Source of the DNA: CAYIBZ01 sp964361795
GTDB lineage: Bacteria; Patescibacteriota; Minisyncoccia; UBA6257; WO2-44-18
Length of the DNA: 64,000 nt
Reading direction: 5' to 3'
Assembly: GCA_964361795.1 (NCBI GenBank)
Contig: CAYIBZ010000002.1
Coordinates: forward strand, 11,331-75,330
The translations under genes were made by a program, and so were the position numbers. Shown here one piece after another: positions 36,587 to 44,347 of this stretch. Numbering within the stretch: the first letter of the stretch is position 1; every line of letters starts with the position of its first letter. Below the pieces are notes generated by a model, which saw only the letters and a program-made list of their open reading frames with translations, was not told the origin of the DNA and searched no databases.

Positions 36587-37272
36587 TAAGGTTTTTGCAA
36601 AATATAATAAATGTATCTGGAAAACCATTGATTTGCCGGAAAAATTTTTTTTAGGAATTTCAAATTGTTTAAAAACTTATATTTAAGTTCGACTTTGGCA
36701 TGATCAGTTTGCAATAAATTAAAATGCTTCAGAAAAGTTTTCTTGAAAATTGCGCGGGTGAAAAATGTCAAATGATTATCGTCTTCTAAAAAGTGGAAGA
36801 GGTTTCCACGGAACAAAAACAACAAACGATTGAGAATGTGGAACGGATTCGGCGTGGAAACAATAAAGATTCCTCCGGGTTTTAACACGCGAGCGGCTTC
36901 GCGAACAAAAAAATGCGGGTTTTCCAAATGTTCTATGGTCTGAGAAGAAACGATCGCGTCTATGCTGAAATCTGGCCAAGGTAATTTTTCAAAACAAATA
37001 TCCACCGCCTTAAATGCAAAATTCCTTGATTCATTAGACCTATAATCATCAATATCAACACCCTTAAGATTTGAGTATCCGCTAGCGGTTAATTGCTTCA
37101 TTAAAGAACCATCGGCGCAAGCACAATCAATAATTGACGATTTCTTCTCCGGAACGTACTTTTGCAACAAACTTAAAATTTTTCCGCTACGAACATCCCA
37201 GCTGACCCGTTGCTGTAGTGGTTTTAGAATATCCCGTTTATCTTTTATTTCTTTCGGAGTAAGGTATTCCAT
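36586..37272 (-). CDS. class I SAM-dependent methyltransferase (tandem copy A)
   Basis: A 228-residue methyltransferase with IIDCACADGSLMKQL as the SAM loop, LKGVDIDDYRS, then SIDAIVSSQTIEHLENPHFF and GIFIVSTPNPFH. It is the upstream member of a duplicated pair with the gene ending at 35858. Its start overlaps the GT-B-like gene upstream by 28 bases. Target unknown. Confidence 0.8.
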   Translation of the reverse strand: MEYLTPKEIKDKRDILKPLQQRVSWDVRSGKILSLLQKYVPEKKSSIIDCACADGSLMKQLTASGYSNLKGVDIDDYRSNESRNFAFKAVDICFEKLPWPDFSIDAIVSSQTIEHLENPHFFVREAARVLKPGGIFIVSTPNPFHILNRLLFLFRGNLFHFLEDDNHLTFFTRAIFKKTFLKHFNLLQTDHAKVELKYKFLNNLKFLKKIFPANQWFSRYIYYILQKP

Positions 37273-38600
37273 AATAGATTAGCGAGCCGTTGGCCTGATT
37301 TGCCGTCTAATTTGAAACAAGCGCCCTCGGCAACTCGTTTCCTGGCTTCTCGATCAATGCCAGGATTCTCTAAATAAAGTTTCAGCAATTCTCGCATTTC
37401 TTCTGGGCTTTTGGCAATTTTTAGATTCCCCGCCTTTATAACTTCCTGCTGATGCTCATATTCATAATAACGCAATAAGCTATCCCAAAACGGCTTTGAT
37501 TTTTTACCGTCGAAACCGATTAATACTGTCGGCTTATCAAAAATGGCTGCATCTAAGACTATGCTGGAGGGACTCGTGAGTACTGCGGCACTATGATAAA
37601 TCAAATCCGCTAAATGCCGATCATCGCTTCTCCTTAGCATTGACTCTTCCAATTTAGAAGCATTTTTTGGAATATCGAAAACCATGCCTTTCGGCAATTG
37701 AAATCCGCCAGTCTCTAAATCGCCAAAAAGCGGGAAGCGAATCACAACCTGCTCATTCAGTTTAGCCAGCTCTTGAAATAAAAAATTATTAAAAGACTTA
37801 TCGCCTGTCCAGATATCGCTTGGCGGAGTAACAAAAATATACTTCCGTTCTGGGTCTAAACCGATCCGTCTCATAAATTCATTCCGATCGCTTCGTTTTC
37901 CAGCTAAATAATCGTCATAATGTGGAATGCCCACTACTTCAATATCACTTTCAGAAACATTGTGATATTGAATAGTCCAAAGTTTAATATTTGAATTTTG
38001 GACTATAACTTTATCTGGCAAAGTACGCAACAGTCCTTTAGTGGTCGTACTGTCCCATGATCGGCCCATCCCTATTGTAGGAATATTATGACGTTTGGCT
38101 TCGCGAACCAAATAAGAGTCGCTAAATTCTTGAGCGCGCAAATCCTGTAAGTCCGTAGCAAAAACTAAATCTGGCCTATATTTCTCAAATAACTGCTTGA
38201 AGCCGCCGCCTGGAATTAGATAATAATCCAAAAACCGAAAAATCTTTCTTACTAAAGAAAAGCTGCCTGTCCATGCAATAAAAGAATTAAAAAAGTAATT
38301 TAAGTAATTTCGTCTTTTCCCTAACTCAACCAATCTATGAATCTTTTTACTCTTAGTATTTAATAAATTCCAAGACCAAACATGGAATAAAAGATTAATT
38401 TTAGATAGCGGACGAAATGGAATCCTTTCGATTATCATACTCAGCCCGCCAAATTCTTTCTGGAAAAAATCGGCATTCTTCTCGGGAACCAATAAAATAA
38501 TTTTAAGACCTGGTCGATCTTTAATCCGCTTGAAAAAATTAGTTTCCAGTAAATTCCGCACAACTAAATTAAAAAAGCAGCTTATAAAGATAGTATTCAT
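37245..38600 (-). CDS. GT-B-like putative glycosyltransferase, WDN-TT family copy 4
   Basis: A 451-residue member of the family also found at 8706, 15520 and 25879. It opens MNTIFISCFF and carries SWDSTTTKG with the Trp at 182, LPDKVIVQNSN, VVGIPHYDDYL, LDPERKYIFVTPP and a C-terminal SPSSIVLDAAIFDKPTVLIGFDG segment. The third residue of WDN is Ser here. Overlaps on both sides show it is part of a coupled operon with the flippase and two methyltransferases. Substrate unknown. Confidence 0.6.
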   Translation of the reverse strand: MNTIFISCFFNLVVRNLLETNFFKRIKDRPGLKIILLVPEKNADFFQKEFGGLSMIIERIPFRPLSKINLLFHVWSWNLLNTKSKKIHRLVELGKRRNYLNYFFNSFIAWTGSFSLVRKIFRFLDYYLIPGGGFKQLFEKYRPDLVFATDLQDLRAQEFSDSYLVREAKRHNIPTIGMGRSWDSTTTKGLLRTLPDKVIVQNSNIKLWTIQYHNVSESDIEVVGIPHYDDYLAGKRSDRNEFMRRIGLDPERKYIFVTPPSDIWTGDKSFNNFLFQELAKLNEQVVIRFPLFGDLETGGFQLPKGMVFDIPKNASKLEESMLRRSDDRHLADLIYHSAAVLTSPSSIVLDAAIFDKPTVLIGFDGKKSKPFWDSLLRYYEYEHQQEVIKAGNLKIAKSPEEMRELLKLYLENPGIDREARKRVAEGACFKLDGKSGQRLANLLWNTLLRKK

Positions 38601-39991
38601 TAATTTTTTTTAAACCATCCGCTGACCTTCAAAGATGCGTAACGAAAGCCATTGGCGATAATTTCCCGATCGTGCTTATCAATAGTGAATAAATTCTTCG
38701 ACCTTAACCTAAATTCCGGGTATTTTTTAGTCAATTGGCTATAAAAGAAAAAGGTGCGTTCTATGAAAATGGCGACATATACAAACGCCGAACCCACAAT
38801 TTTAAGAGTTGGCAAGAAAATAAAAGAGCCAATGGGAATAACTAAAGTTTCATTCAATAACCTCATAGTTAAAATCTTATATTCTCTTAAAACCGACAAA
38901 ACAGCTTTCAAAATCTTGTAGATTCCATAAAATGGCAAGCCGAATAGCATGATCTTAAATAATGGCAAAGCATCTAAGTATTTAGGGAAAATGTATTCGA
39001 TCGCAATTGGAACAAAAAAGAAACTGACGGCAATAAATAAGAAACTAATAATAAGTATATACTTAATCGAACGCTGGAAAATAAAAGCCATTTGTTCCCG
39101 GCTCCCCAATCTTGCCAAAAAAAGCGGCGCAATGCCATCTAATGGCATAAAACCTTCGATCATAGAAACTAGATTAACTGCCAAGCTATAGAAACCCACC
39201 GCCTCAACATTGATGAAAAATTGGATAAGCCAAGGCATTAAATTTTTTGAAAATCGGGAAATGCCGTATCGCAAAAATAACCATCCGCCATGAACTTTGA
39301 GAAAATTTCCAATCAAGGATTGCGAATCGCCAACAATGCCAACAAATTTTTGTCTAAAAGGATTCCAAAATAGAAAAACGCTCATCGCCAAAACCGCCAC
39401 CAGGATACCGCCTGTATGAGCAACCGCAACTCCAATAAGATCCAGACCCCCGCCTAATAGATACAACAAAATAATCCCGAGCTTGGCAATTTCGCGCATG
39501 GCTGGAAAAAACCAATAAGAGAAAATCATAGTTGATTTTAGAAATATGCTTTCTATGGACTCAATCGCATTTAACAAAATTACTGCGCTAATAATTTTAA
39601 CAAGAGTGCCAATATCCTGATCGTAAAAATCGGCTACTAGTGATGAACTAAAAAAAATAATAATCGCCAAAATTGCCATTAAACCGATTCGCCAAAATAC
39701 TATGTCTAGAAAAAGTCTTTTAGCTTTACCAAATTCGCCTTTAGAAAAATATGTCCTTAGTTCTACGGAGAACGGGCCGTCTAAATTGCGAAAATCGAAA
39801 CTGTCCACAATATTAAGAAAAGAAAAGACTAATTGGAAAAGGCCAAAATGAAAAACACTCAAAGATTTAATAATGAAAAAAGAATTAACAAAGCCGAGAA
39901 GAGTGGCAAAAACATTTGAAAGGCGCTTCAATCCTTCGCTTCGGAAAAAATAATAAGATAATTTTTCTTTTTCTAACGGTTTAGGAGTCAT
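38600..39991 (-). CDS. Wzx-like oligosaccharide flippase
   Basis: A 463-residue membrane protein with about 12 to 14 hydrophobic segments, the layout of the MOP superfamily of lipid-linked oligosaccharide flippases. KRLSNVFATLLGFVNSFFIIKSL (about 22-44) and the VDSFDFRNLDGP loop are typical of the first helices. It would move undecaprenyl-linked glycan units to the outer face. It is the only flippase-like protein in the window and shares one base with the gene after it. No Wzy polymerase or initiating phosphoglycosyltransferase was recognised. Confidence 0.8.
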   Translation of the reverse strand: MTPKPLEKEKLSYYFFRSEGLKRLSNVFATLLGFVNSFFIIKSLSVFHFGLFQLVFSFLNIVDSFDFRNLDGPFSVELRTYFSKGEFGKAKRLFLDIVFWRIGLMAILAIIIFFSSSLVADFYDQDIGTLVKIISAVILLNAIESIESIFLKSTMIFSYWFFPAMREIAKLGIILLYLLGGGLDLIGVAVAHTGGILVAVLAMSVFLFWNPFRQKFVGIVGDSQSLIGNFLKVHGGWLFLRYGISRFSKNLMPWLIQFFINVEAVGFYSLAVNLVSMIEGFMPLDGIAPLFLARLGSREQMAFIFQRSIKYILIISFLFIAVSFFFVPIAIEYIFPKYLDALPLFKIMLFGLPFYGIYKILKAVLSVLREYKILTMRLLNETLVIPIGSFIFLPTLKIVGSAFVYVAIFIERTFFFYSQLTKKYPEFRLRSKNLFTIDKHDREIIANGFRYASLKVSGWFKKN

Positions 39992-41052
39992 TGAGATAAT
40001 AATTTAACAATTCTTGTGATAAGAGAAGGTAAATCATGTTTTTGCTTAATGGTCTCTCGCATTTTTCTGCAAAGTTCAATGTGTTGTCTTGGTGTAATAG
40101 CAAAAATGGGTTTCAATTTTTCTGCAAGATCAGCCGCATTCTGTTCCTGAAAGATCAATTCGGTGCTCAATTTATCGTCAAATATATCAAAAAATGCTTT
40201 ATTGCTCACCAACACGGGCAAGCCGCAAGCCATTGCCTCTAAAGTGCTCTTATCGAAGGATCCGGTCGTAGTTAAGTTAATAAATAAATCAAATTGATTA
40301 TAAATTTGCGGTGTTTTCTGATTGGCAACACGGCCTCTAAAATTGACTCGATTTTGTAGGCCTAGATGAGAAACCAACTTTTTTATTTTCTCATAATACG
40401 CAACTTCAGCTGGCTTGCTGTCTGTAGGATCTCCGAATATGTCCAAAGTTATATCGGGAACGGAATGATGGACGATATTAACTGCCACTAATAAAGTTTC
40501 CAAGTCTTTCACCGGCGCGATTCGTCCCAAAAATAAAATTTTATGGCCCATATTTTTCTTGGGGCTTAGGACCTTGAACTTATCTATGTCTATACCTTGT
40601 TGCAGTACAGTTAACTTTTTACTGTTCAATGGATAAGCCAATCGAGTGGAAGTAACAATGCGGTTTGCAAAAATTGCGGCAATCTGTAATTTAAGGTTCG
40701 CTAAATAATGAGCGTACCAAAAAATAATTTTCTTATTAGTTAAGCGCCACCACCAGCCAGCTAAAATCACATATTCCGGATTCATGTGGACGAAAACTTT
40801 ATCGTAATCTTTCCGTAATTGCCAAATATACTTATAAAAACGCCAAAGATATTTTAATCGAGATTGTCCGTCTTCCTTGCCAAGTGAGTAAACAGAAACA
40901 TTAGCTGGCAATGCTACCCGACCGCGATATAAACAAATTACCGATAATTTTTCCACTCGCTTAGCCAACTCCTCAATCCAGCGATGATAAACGCCTAAAA
41001 TATCATCGTCCAGATCTACTTTTTGGGTAATAAACAGCGGGTGATTAGACAT
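39988..41052 (-). CDS. GT4 family glycosyltransferase
   Basis: A 354-residue GT-B enzyme. LVVSNKAF-like donor-side features follow IKLFLGRIAPVKDLETLL-type sequence (ILFLGRIAPVKDLETLL), VLQQGIDIDKF, and FDKSTLEAMACGLPVLVSN with the EX7E acids. The N-terminal domain has EELAKRVEKLSVICLYRGR. Its stop overlaps the flippase start by four bases. It is likely to add one sugar of the repeat unit, identity unknown. Confidence 0.83.
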   Translation of the reverse strand: MSNHPLFITQKVDLDDDILGVYHRWIEELAKRVEKLSVICLYRGRVALPANVSVYSLGKEDGQSRLKYLWRFYKYIWQLRKDYDKVFVHMNPEYVILAGWWWRLTNKKIIFWYAHYLANLKLQIAAIFANRIVTSTRLAYPLNSKKLTVLQQGIDIDKFKVLSPKKNMGHKILFLGRIAPVKDLETLLVAVNIVHHSVPDITLDIFGDPTDSKPAEVAYYEKIKKLVSHLGLQNRVNFRGRVANQKTPQIYNQFDLFINLTTTGSFDKSTLEAMACGLPVLVSNKAFFDIFDDKLSTELIFQEQNAADLAEKLKPIFAITPRQHIELCRKMRETIKQKHDLPSLITRIVKLLSQ

Positions 41053-41100
41053 AGCAATAAAACCTATAACAAATTGAATCAGTTACTAAACCGATGTAAT

Positions 41101-41125
41101 AAAAAAGGAGCTCATAATAGCTCCT
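41101..41125 (-). terminator. rho-independent terminator after the epimerase gene
   Basis: GGAGCT (41107-41112) pairs with AGCTCC (41119-41124), and TTTTTTATTA follows on the minus strand. The hairpin overlaps the stop of the gene ending at 41112. Confidence 0.75.
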
Positions 41126-41987
41126 TGAAATGTTTGCTATACCATTCTACTGTTTTCTTCATGCCAACTTCAATGTTAGTGAACTCAAAATCCCCAATCC
41201 AACGCTTTAAGGTTTCAGTGTTGCCTCGAATAACTGCCTTATTTGTTTCTCCGAGACGCATTGGTAAATGCTCGATTTTTGCGCTTAACATTTCTGCAAC
41301 AATGGTCGCAACCTTTATAACCGGCACACCTTCACCACTGCCGGCATCAATAACCTCGTCTGCTATCTTAGAAGTTTCTAAGGCCCTAATCAATATTTCT
41401 GCGGTGTCTTCTACGTAAACCAAGTCCATTAATTGTGACCCGTCGCCATAAACCTGCAACGGTTGCCCCAAAAGAGCCCGGATAATGAAGCTTGGAGCAA
41501 ATTTTCTCACTGGCTTGAATTTCTGGCCCTCGCCATAAACATTGAAACCTCTCACAACGTTTATTTTAGTTCCAAACTCGCGATTATAGAGCAAAGCAAA
41601 ATCTTTAGCGGTCCGTTTTGTAATTGCATAAGGATTTTGCCAAACATCCGGTAATGTTATGTAAACACAAGGTTTTTTGTATTTTCTAATTGCTTCAAAA
41701 ACATTTAATGTTCCCATCACATTAACATCGGCAGTTTCCAAAACGTGCTGCAATGTTTCTGCCGTGCCTAGAATACCAGCTAAGTGGATGATGCCATCGG
41801 CATCAAATACTGCTTGATCAACAGCATTCTTATCTCGGACATCAGCAACAAAATTGTGAACGCCCTCTATGGACTTAGATAATCGCCTATCAAAACTTAC
41901 TACCTGATATCTGCGTTCTAGCAGTTTCTTCACCACATGGCTACCAATGAATCCCTGAGCACCGGTGACCAGAACTTTCATTTGCAA
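41112..41987 (-). CDS. NAD-dependent nucleotide-sugar epimerase
   Basis: A 291-residue extended SDR. TGAQGFIGSHVV (8-19) binds NAD, and HLAGILGTAETLQHV follows. The usual SS.YG motif is replaced by TLPDVWQNPYAITKRTAKDF, which still holds the YxxxK pair. FNVYGEGQKFKPVRKFAPSF and VYGDGSQLMDLVYVEDTAE are substrate-loop motifs. The ATG has GGAG upstream and a terminator behind it, so it looks like a self-contained unit. A shift in the catalytic Ser/Thr region makes the exact reaction uncertain. Confidence 0.8.
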   Translation of the reverse strand: MQMKVLVTGAQGFIGSHVVKKLLERRYQVVSFDRRLSKSIEGVHNFVADVRDKNAVDQAVFDADGIIHLAGILGTAETLQHVLETADVNVMGTLNVFEAIRKYKKPCVYITLPDVWQNPYAITKRTAKDFALLYNREFGTKINVVRGFNVYGEGQKFKPVRKFAPSFIIRALLGQPLQVYGDGSQLMDLVYVEDTAEILIRALETSKIADEVIDAGSGEGVPVIKVATIVAEMLSAKIEHLPMRLGETNKAVIRGNTETLKRWIGDFEFTNIEVGMKKTVEWYSKHFKELL

Positions 41988-42028
41988 ATCTCCAAAGAGC
42001 TACCTAAAGTATACTAATAAGCGTTCTA

Positions 42029-42553
42029 ATGTCAAATTTTTTTGTAAAACGAGACGAACTTAAAAAATCAGATGCGATAGTAGTTTTAACGGGAAATGGT
42101 TGGGAACGAACAGAATGGGCCATAAAACTCTATAAGCAAGAATGGGCAACTCTACTAGTTATGATCGGATCTACGGGTAGCAGACCATCACCGGAAATGG
42201 CTGAATTTGCGGAACAGTTCGGCATTCCTAAAAATAAGATACTTATTGATACTAATTCAACCAACACCCGCCTCAATGCAAATAATGTCGTTGGACTTGC
42301 TCAAAAATACGGATGGGAACAAATTATTCTTGTTACTTCGCCCCACCACCAACTACGCTCCTATCTAACATTTAAAAAAGCAATTAAAGATTTTCAGGGC
42401 CATCTCAAAATCATTAACTATCCTCCCTTGCAATACAGCTGGTTTGAGTTAGTGGAAAGTTCAAGAAACAAAAAACACAAAGTATTAAGATTTTTTTATT
42501 TATTCAGCGAACTTTATCGAATCTTAAAGTATAGAATCAAAGGAGATTTATAA
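42029..42553 (+). CDS. YdcF/ElyC (DUF218) family protein
   Basis: A 174-residue protein. SDAIVVLTGNGWERTEWAIKL at the N-terminus, then MIGSTGSRPSPEMAEFA and DTNSTNTRLNANNV, and VTSPHHQLRSYLTFKKA match the DUF218 fold. ElyC members take part in envelope polysaccharide or lipid-carrier metabolism. No membrane helix precedes the domain here, whereas many relatives have one. It is divergent from the epimerase, with TATACT at 42009-42014 as a possible -10 box, and overlaps the convergent GT4 gene by 17 bases. Confidence 0.78.
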   Translation: MSNFFVKRDELKKSDAIVVLTGNGWERTEWAIKLYKQEWATLLVMIGSTGSRPSPEMAEFAEQFGIPKNKILIDTNSTNTRLNANNVVGLAQKYGWEQIILVTSPHHQLRSYLTFKKAIKDFQGHLKIINYPPLQYSWFELVESSRNKKHKVLRFFYLFSELYRILKYRIKGDL

Positions 42554-43676
42554 GAGAATTTTTATATCTTTGTAAATATTCGGATTTCGAAGGAAACTGC
42601 TTTGATATTGCCAAAGTATTTCGAGAAAATTCGCCTCTTTGTTTGGGATGATTAATCAACCAAATAACTTTTTCTGCCAAAGTTAGTGCGTCACCAACAG
42701 GAACTACGAACCCATTGATACCATCCTTAATAATTTCACGCGCAGGCGCGACATCTGTCATAATGACAGGTAACCCAGCTGCCGCAGCTTCAACTGGCGA
42801 TCTTGCTCCGCCTTCATAGTTTGATGTAAGGACAAAAACGTTGGATGTTCTGTAATAGGAAACCAAATCATCGGTCCACGGTTCAAGAATAATGTTATCC
42901 TTCAATTTTAAATTTTCAATTTTAAATTTTAAATTTCGGTGTTCCGGTCCTTCACCAACAATCAATAGTAACGACTTGGGATTGTGTTTAATAATCTCTG
43001 TCATAGCTTGTATAGCCAATCCTACATTTTTCTCTCGAGTCAAACGAGACGCAACTAAAATTATCGATTCGAAATTCGGGTATTTTTTATGGAGATCAAT
43101 AGAAACCGGTTGCTTCTGAAAATCATCGGTATCAAAAATTATCGGCAAAACAGTAATTTTAGAGGATGGCAGCTGGAAATTTTTAACTAAACTTTGCCTA
43201 ATTCGTTCGCTTACCACTCGAACTCCATCGGCTTTTTTAATCAACCATGAACCTAGAAAAACTCGTATTTTATTTTTCCATGATTCTCTTTTAAAATAAG
43301 GACTTAAAAAATCACTGTGACTTTGAATTTGCAGTGGAATTTTAAATTCTTTTTTCAGCCAATAACCGACTAGTGCGGTTTCGAAAGGATCTTGGGTGGT
43401 AATAATCCAAGGATTTAGAATTTCGGATTTAGAATTTAGAATAATTTTTTTTGCTATTCGATAAACATCAAAAAAATAAAACAGCTTAAATCTGGTATTG
43501 GTTGGATAAATGAACACATGATTACTAGATCCTAAATTCTGCATTCTAAATCCTCGCTTGGTGTAAATAATAATATGCAGTTCCTCAAATAATCCGCCAT
43601 AATCAATCATCCGCTGTCGAACAGAGGATTTTTCTTCAAAAATCTTTTGATCTGTAGAGAGTATTAACAACTTCAT
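42537..43676 (-). CDS. GT4 family glycosyltransferase
   Basis: A 379-residue GT-B enzyme. VASRLTREKNVGLAIQAM begins the donor domain, VGEGPEHRNLKFKIEN lies at the second loop and NYEGGARSPVEAAAAGLPVIM carries the EX7E motif. Three tracts look like translated AT-rich repeats: LKFKIENLKLKD (42901-42938), ILNSKSEILNPWI (43411-43445) and RMQNLGSS (43531-43556). The last two are inverted copies of each other at DNA level. It overlaps the methyltransferase upstream by four bases. Confidence 0.83.
   Translation of the reverse strand: MKLLILSTDQKIFEEKSSVRQRMIDYGGLFEELHIIIYTKRGFRMQNLGSSNHVFIYPTNTRFKLFYFFDVYRIAKKIILNSKSEILNPWIITTQDPFETALVGYWLKKEFKIPLQIQSHSDFLSPYFKRESWKNKIRVFLGSWLIKKADGVRVVSERIRQSLVKNFQLPSSKITVLPIIFDTDDFQKQPVSIDLHKKYPNFESIILVASRLTREKNVGLAIQAMTEIIKHNPKSLLLIVGEGPEHRNLKFKIENLKLKDNIILEPWTDDLVSYYRTSNVFVLTSNYEGGARSPVEAAAAGLPVIMTDVAPAREIIKDGINGFVVPVGDALTLAEKVIWLINHPKQRGEFSRNTLAISKQFPSKSEYLQRYKNSLINLL
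42901..42938. repeat. AATTTTAAATTTTC micro-repeat inside a GT4 gene
   Basis: A run of AATTTTAAATTTT units, translated in frame as LKFKIENLKL in the helix after the GEGPE motif. Closely related tracts occur in the GT4 genes at 44331 and 46553. Confidence 0.55.
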
Positions 43677-44347
43677 AATTTTTCGAGAACGAAAAATTTG
43701 TGATAATGATCCAAAACCGGCCTGACTTCCTTGATAATACGAAAATACTTATTTAATTCTTTACGAATCTTACGAATTCGCCATCTATAAAGATCTATTT
43801 CCCAATAATGTTGGCCGGATGTTTTAATGCCGTTAAATTTAAGGGGTAACCGTAGGAAAAAGCTTAAAAAAGATTTTTTTAATAGAGTTCTAATGCCGGG
43901 AAATTTAAAAACAAATTCCCATCCTGTTGAACGATAAGGCAAAGAAATAATGACATGTTTTTTGGAAACTCTTTGTAATTCTCTTAATGCCTTGGGGAAA
44001 TCTTCATAGGAAATATGCTCCAAAACCTCAAAAGCGGTTACTATGTCAAAAGATTTATCCGATATTGGCAATGATCGGATGTCGGCAACAATATCCGGAT
44101 TTAAACTCCCATCAAAATCCGCAGTGGTAACGCTATGGCCATTTTTTTTCATATAATTCGAAAAAAATCCGTTACCTTTTCCAACTTCCAAAATTCTTGG
44201 TTCATTCGTATCATTAGCATGCATTCGCATATTGGCATCGCGTTGCGCAACTTGCTGCGTTAAATCAACCTGATAAAAATAGGAAATAAACCTGTCAAGA
44301 TCGTCGTATTTTTTCCGACAATAGTGCTCTTTATTTACTTGCGTCAT
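43673..44347 (-). CDS. class I SAM-dependent methyltransferase
   Basis: A 224-residue methyltransferase. ILEVGKGNGFFSNYM is the SAM loop, VTTADFDGSLNPDIV and DIVTAFEVLEHISYEDF carry motif II, and HVIISLPYRSTGWEF follows. The C-terminal part (SGQHYWEIDLYRWRIRKI) resembles lipid or sugar methyltransferases from glycan clusters. It overlaps its neighbours by four and 17 bases, so it lies inside a GT4 operon. Confidence 0.8.
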   Translation of the reverse strand: MTQVNKEHYCRKKYDDLDRFISYFYQVDLTQQVAQRDANMRMHANDTNEPRILEVGKGNGFFSNYMKKNGHSVTTADFDGSLNPDIVADIRSLPISDKSFDIVTAFEVLEHISYEDFPKALRELQRVSKKHVIISLPYRSTGWEFVFKFPGIRTLLKKSFLSFFLRLPLKFNGIKTSGQHYWEIDLYRWRIRKIRKELNKYFRIIKEVRPVLDHYHKFFVLEKL

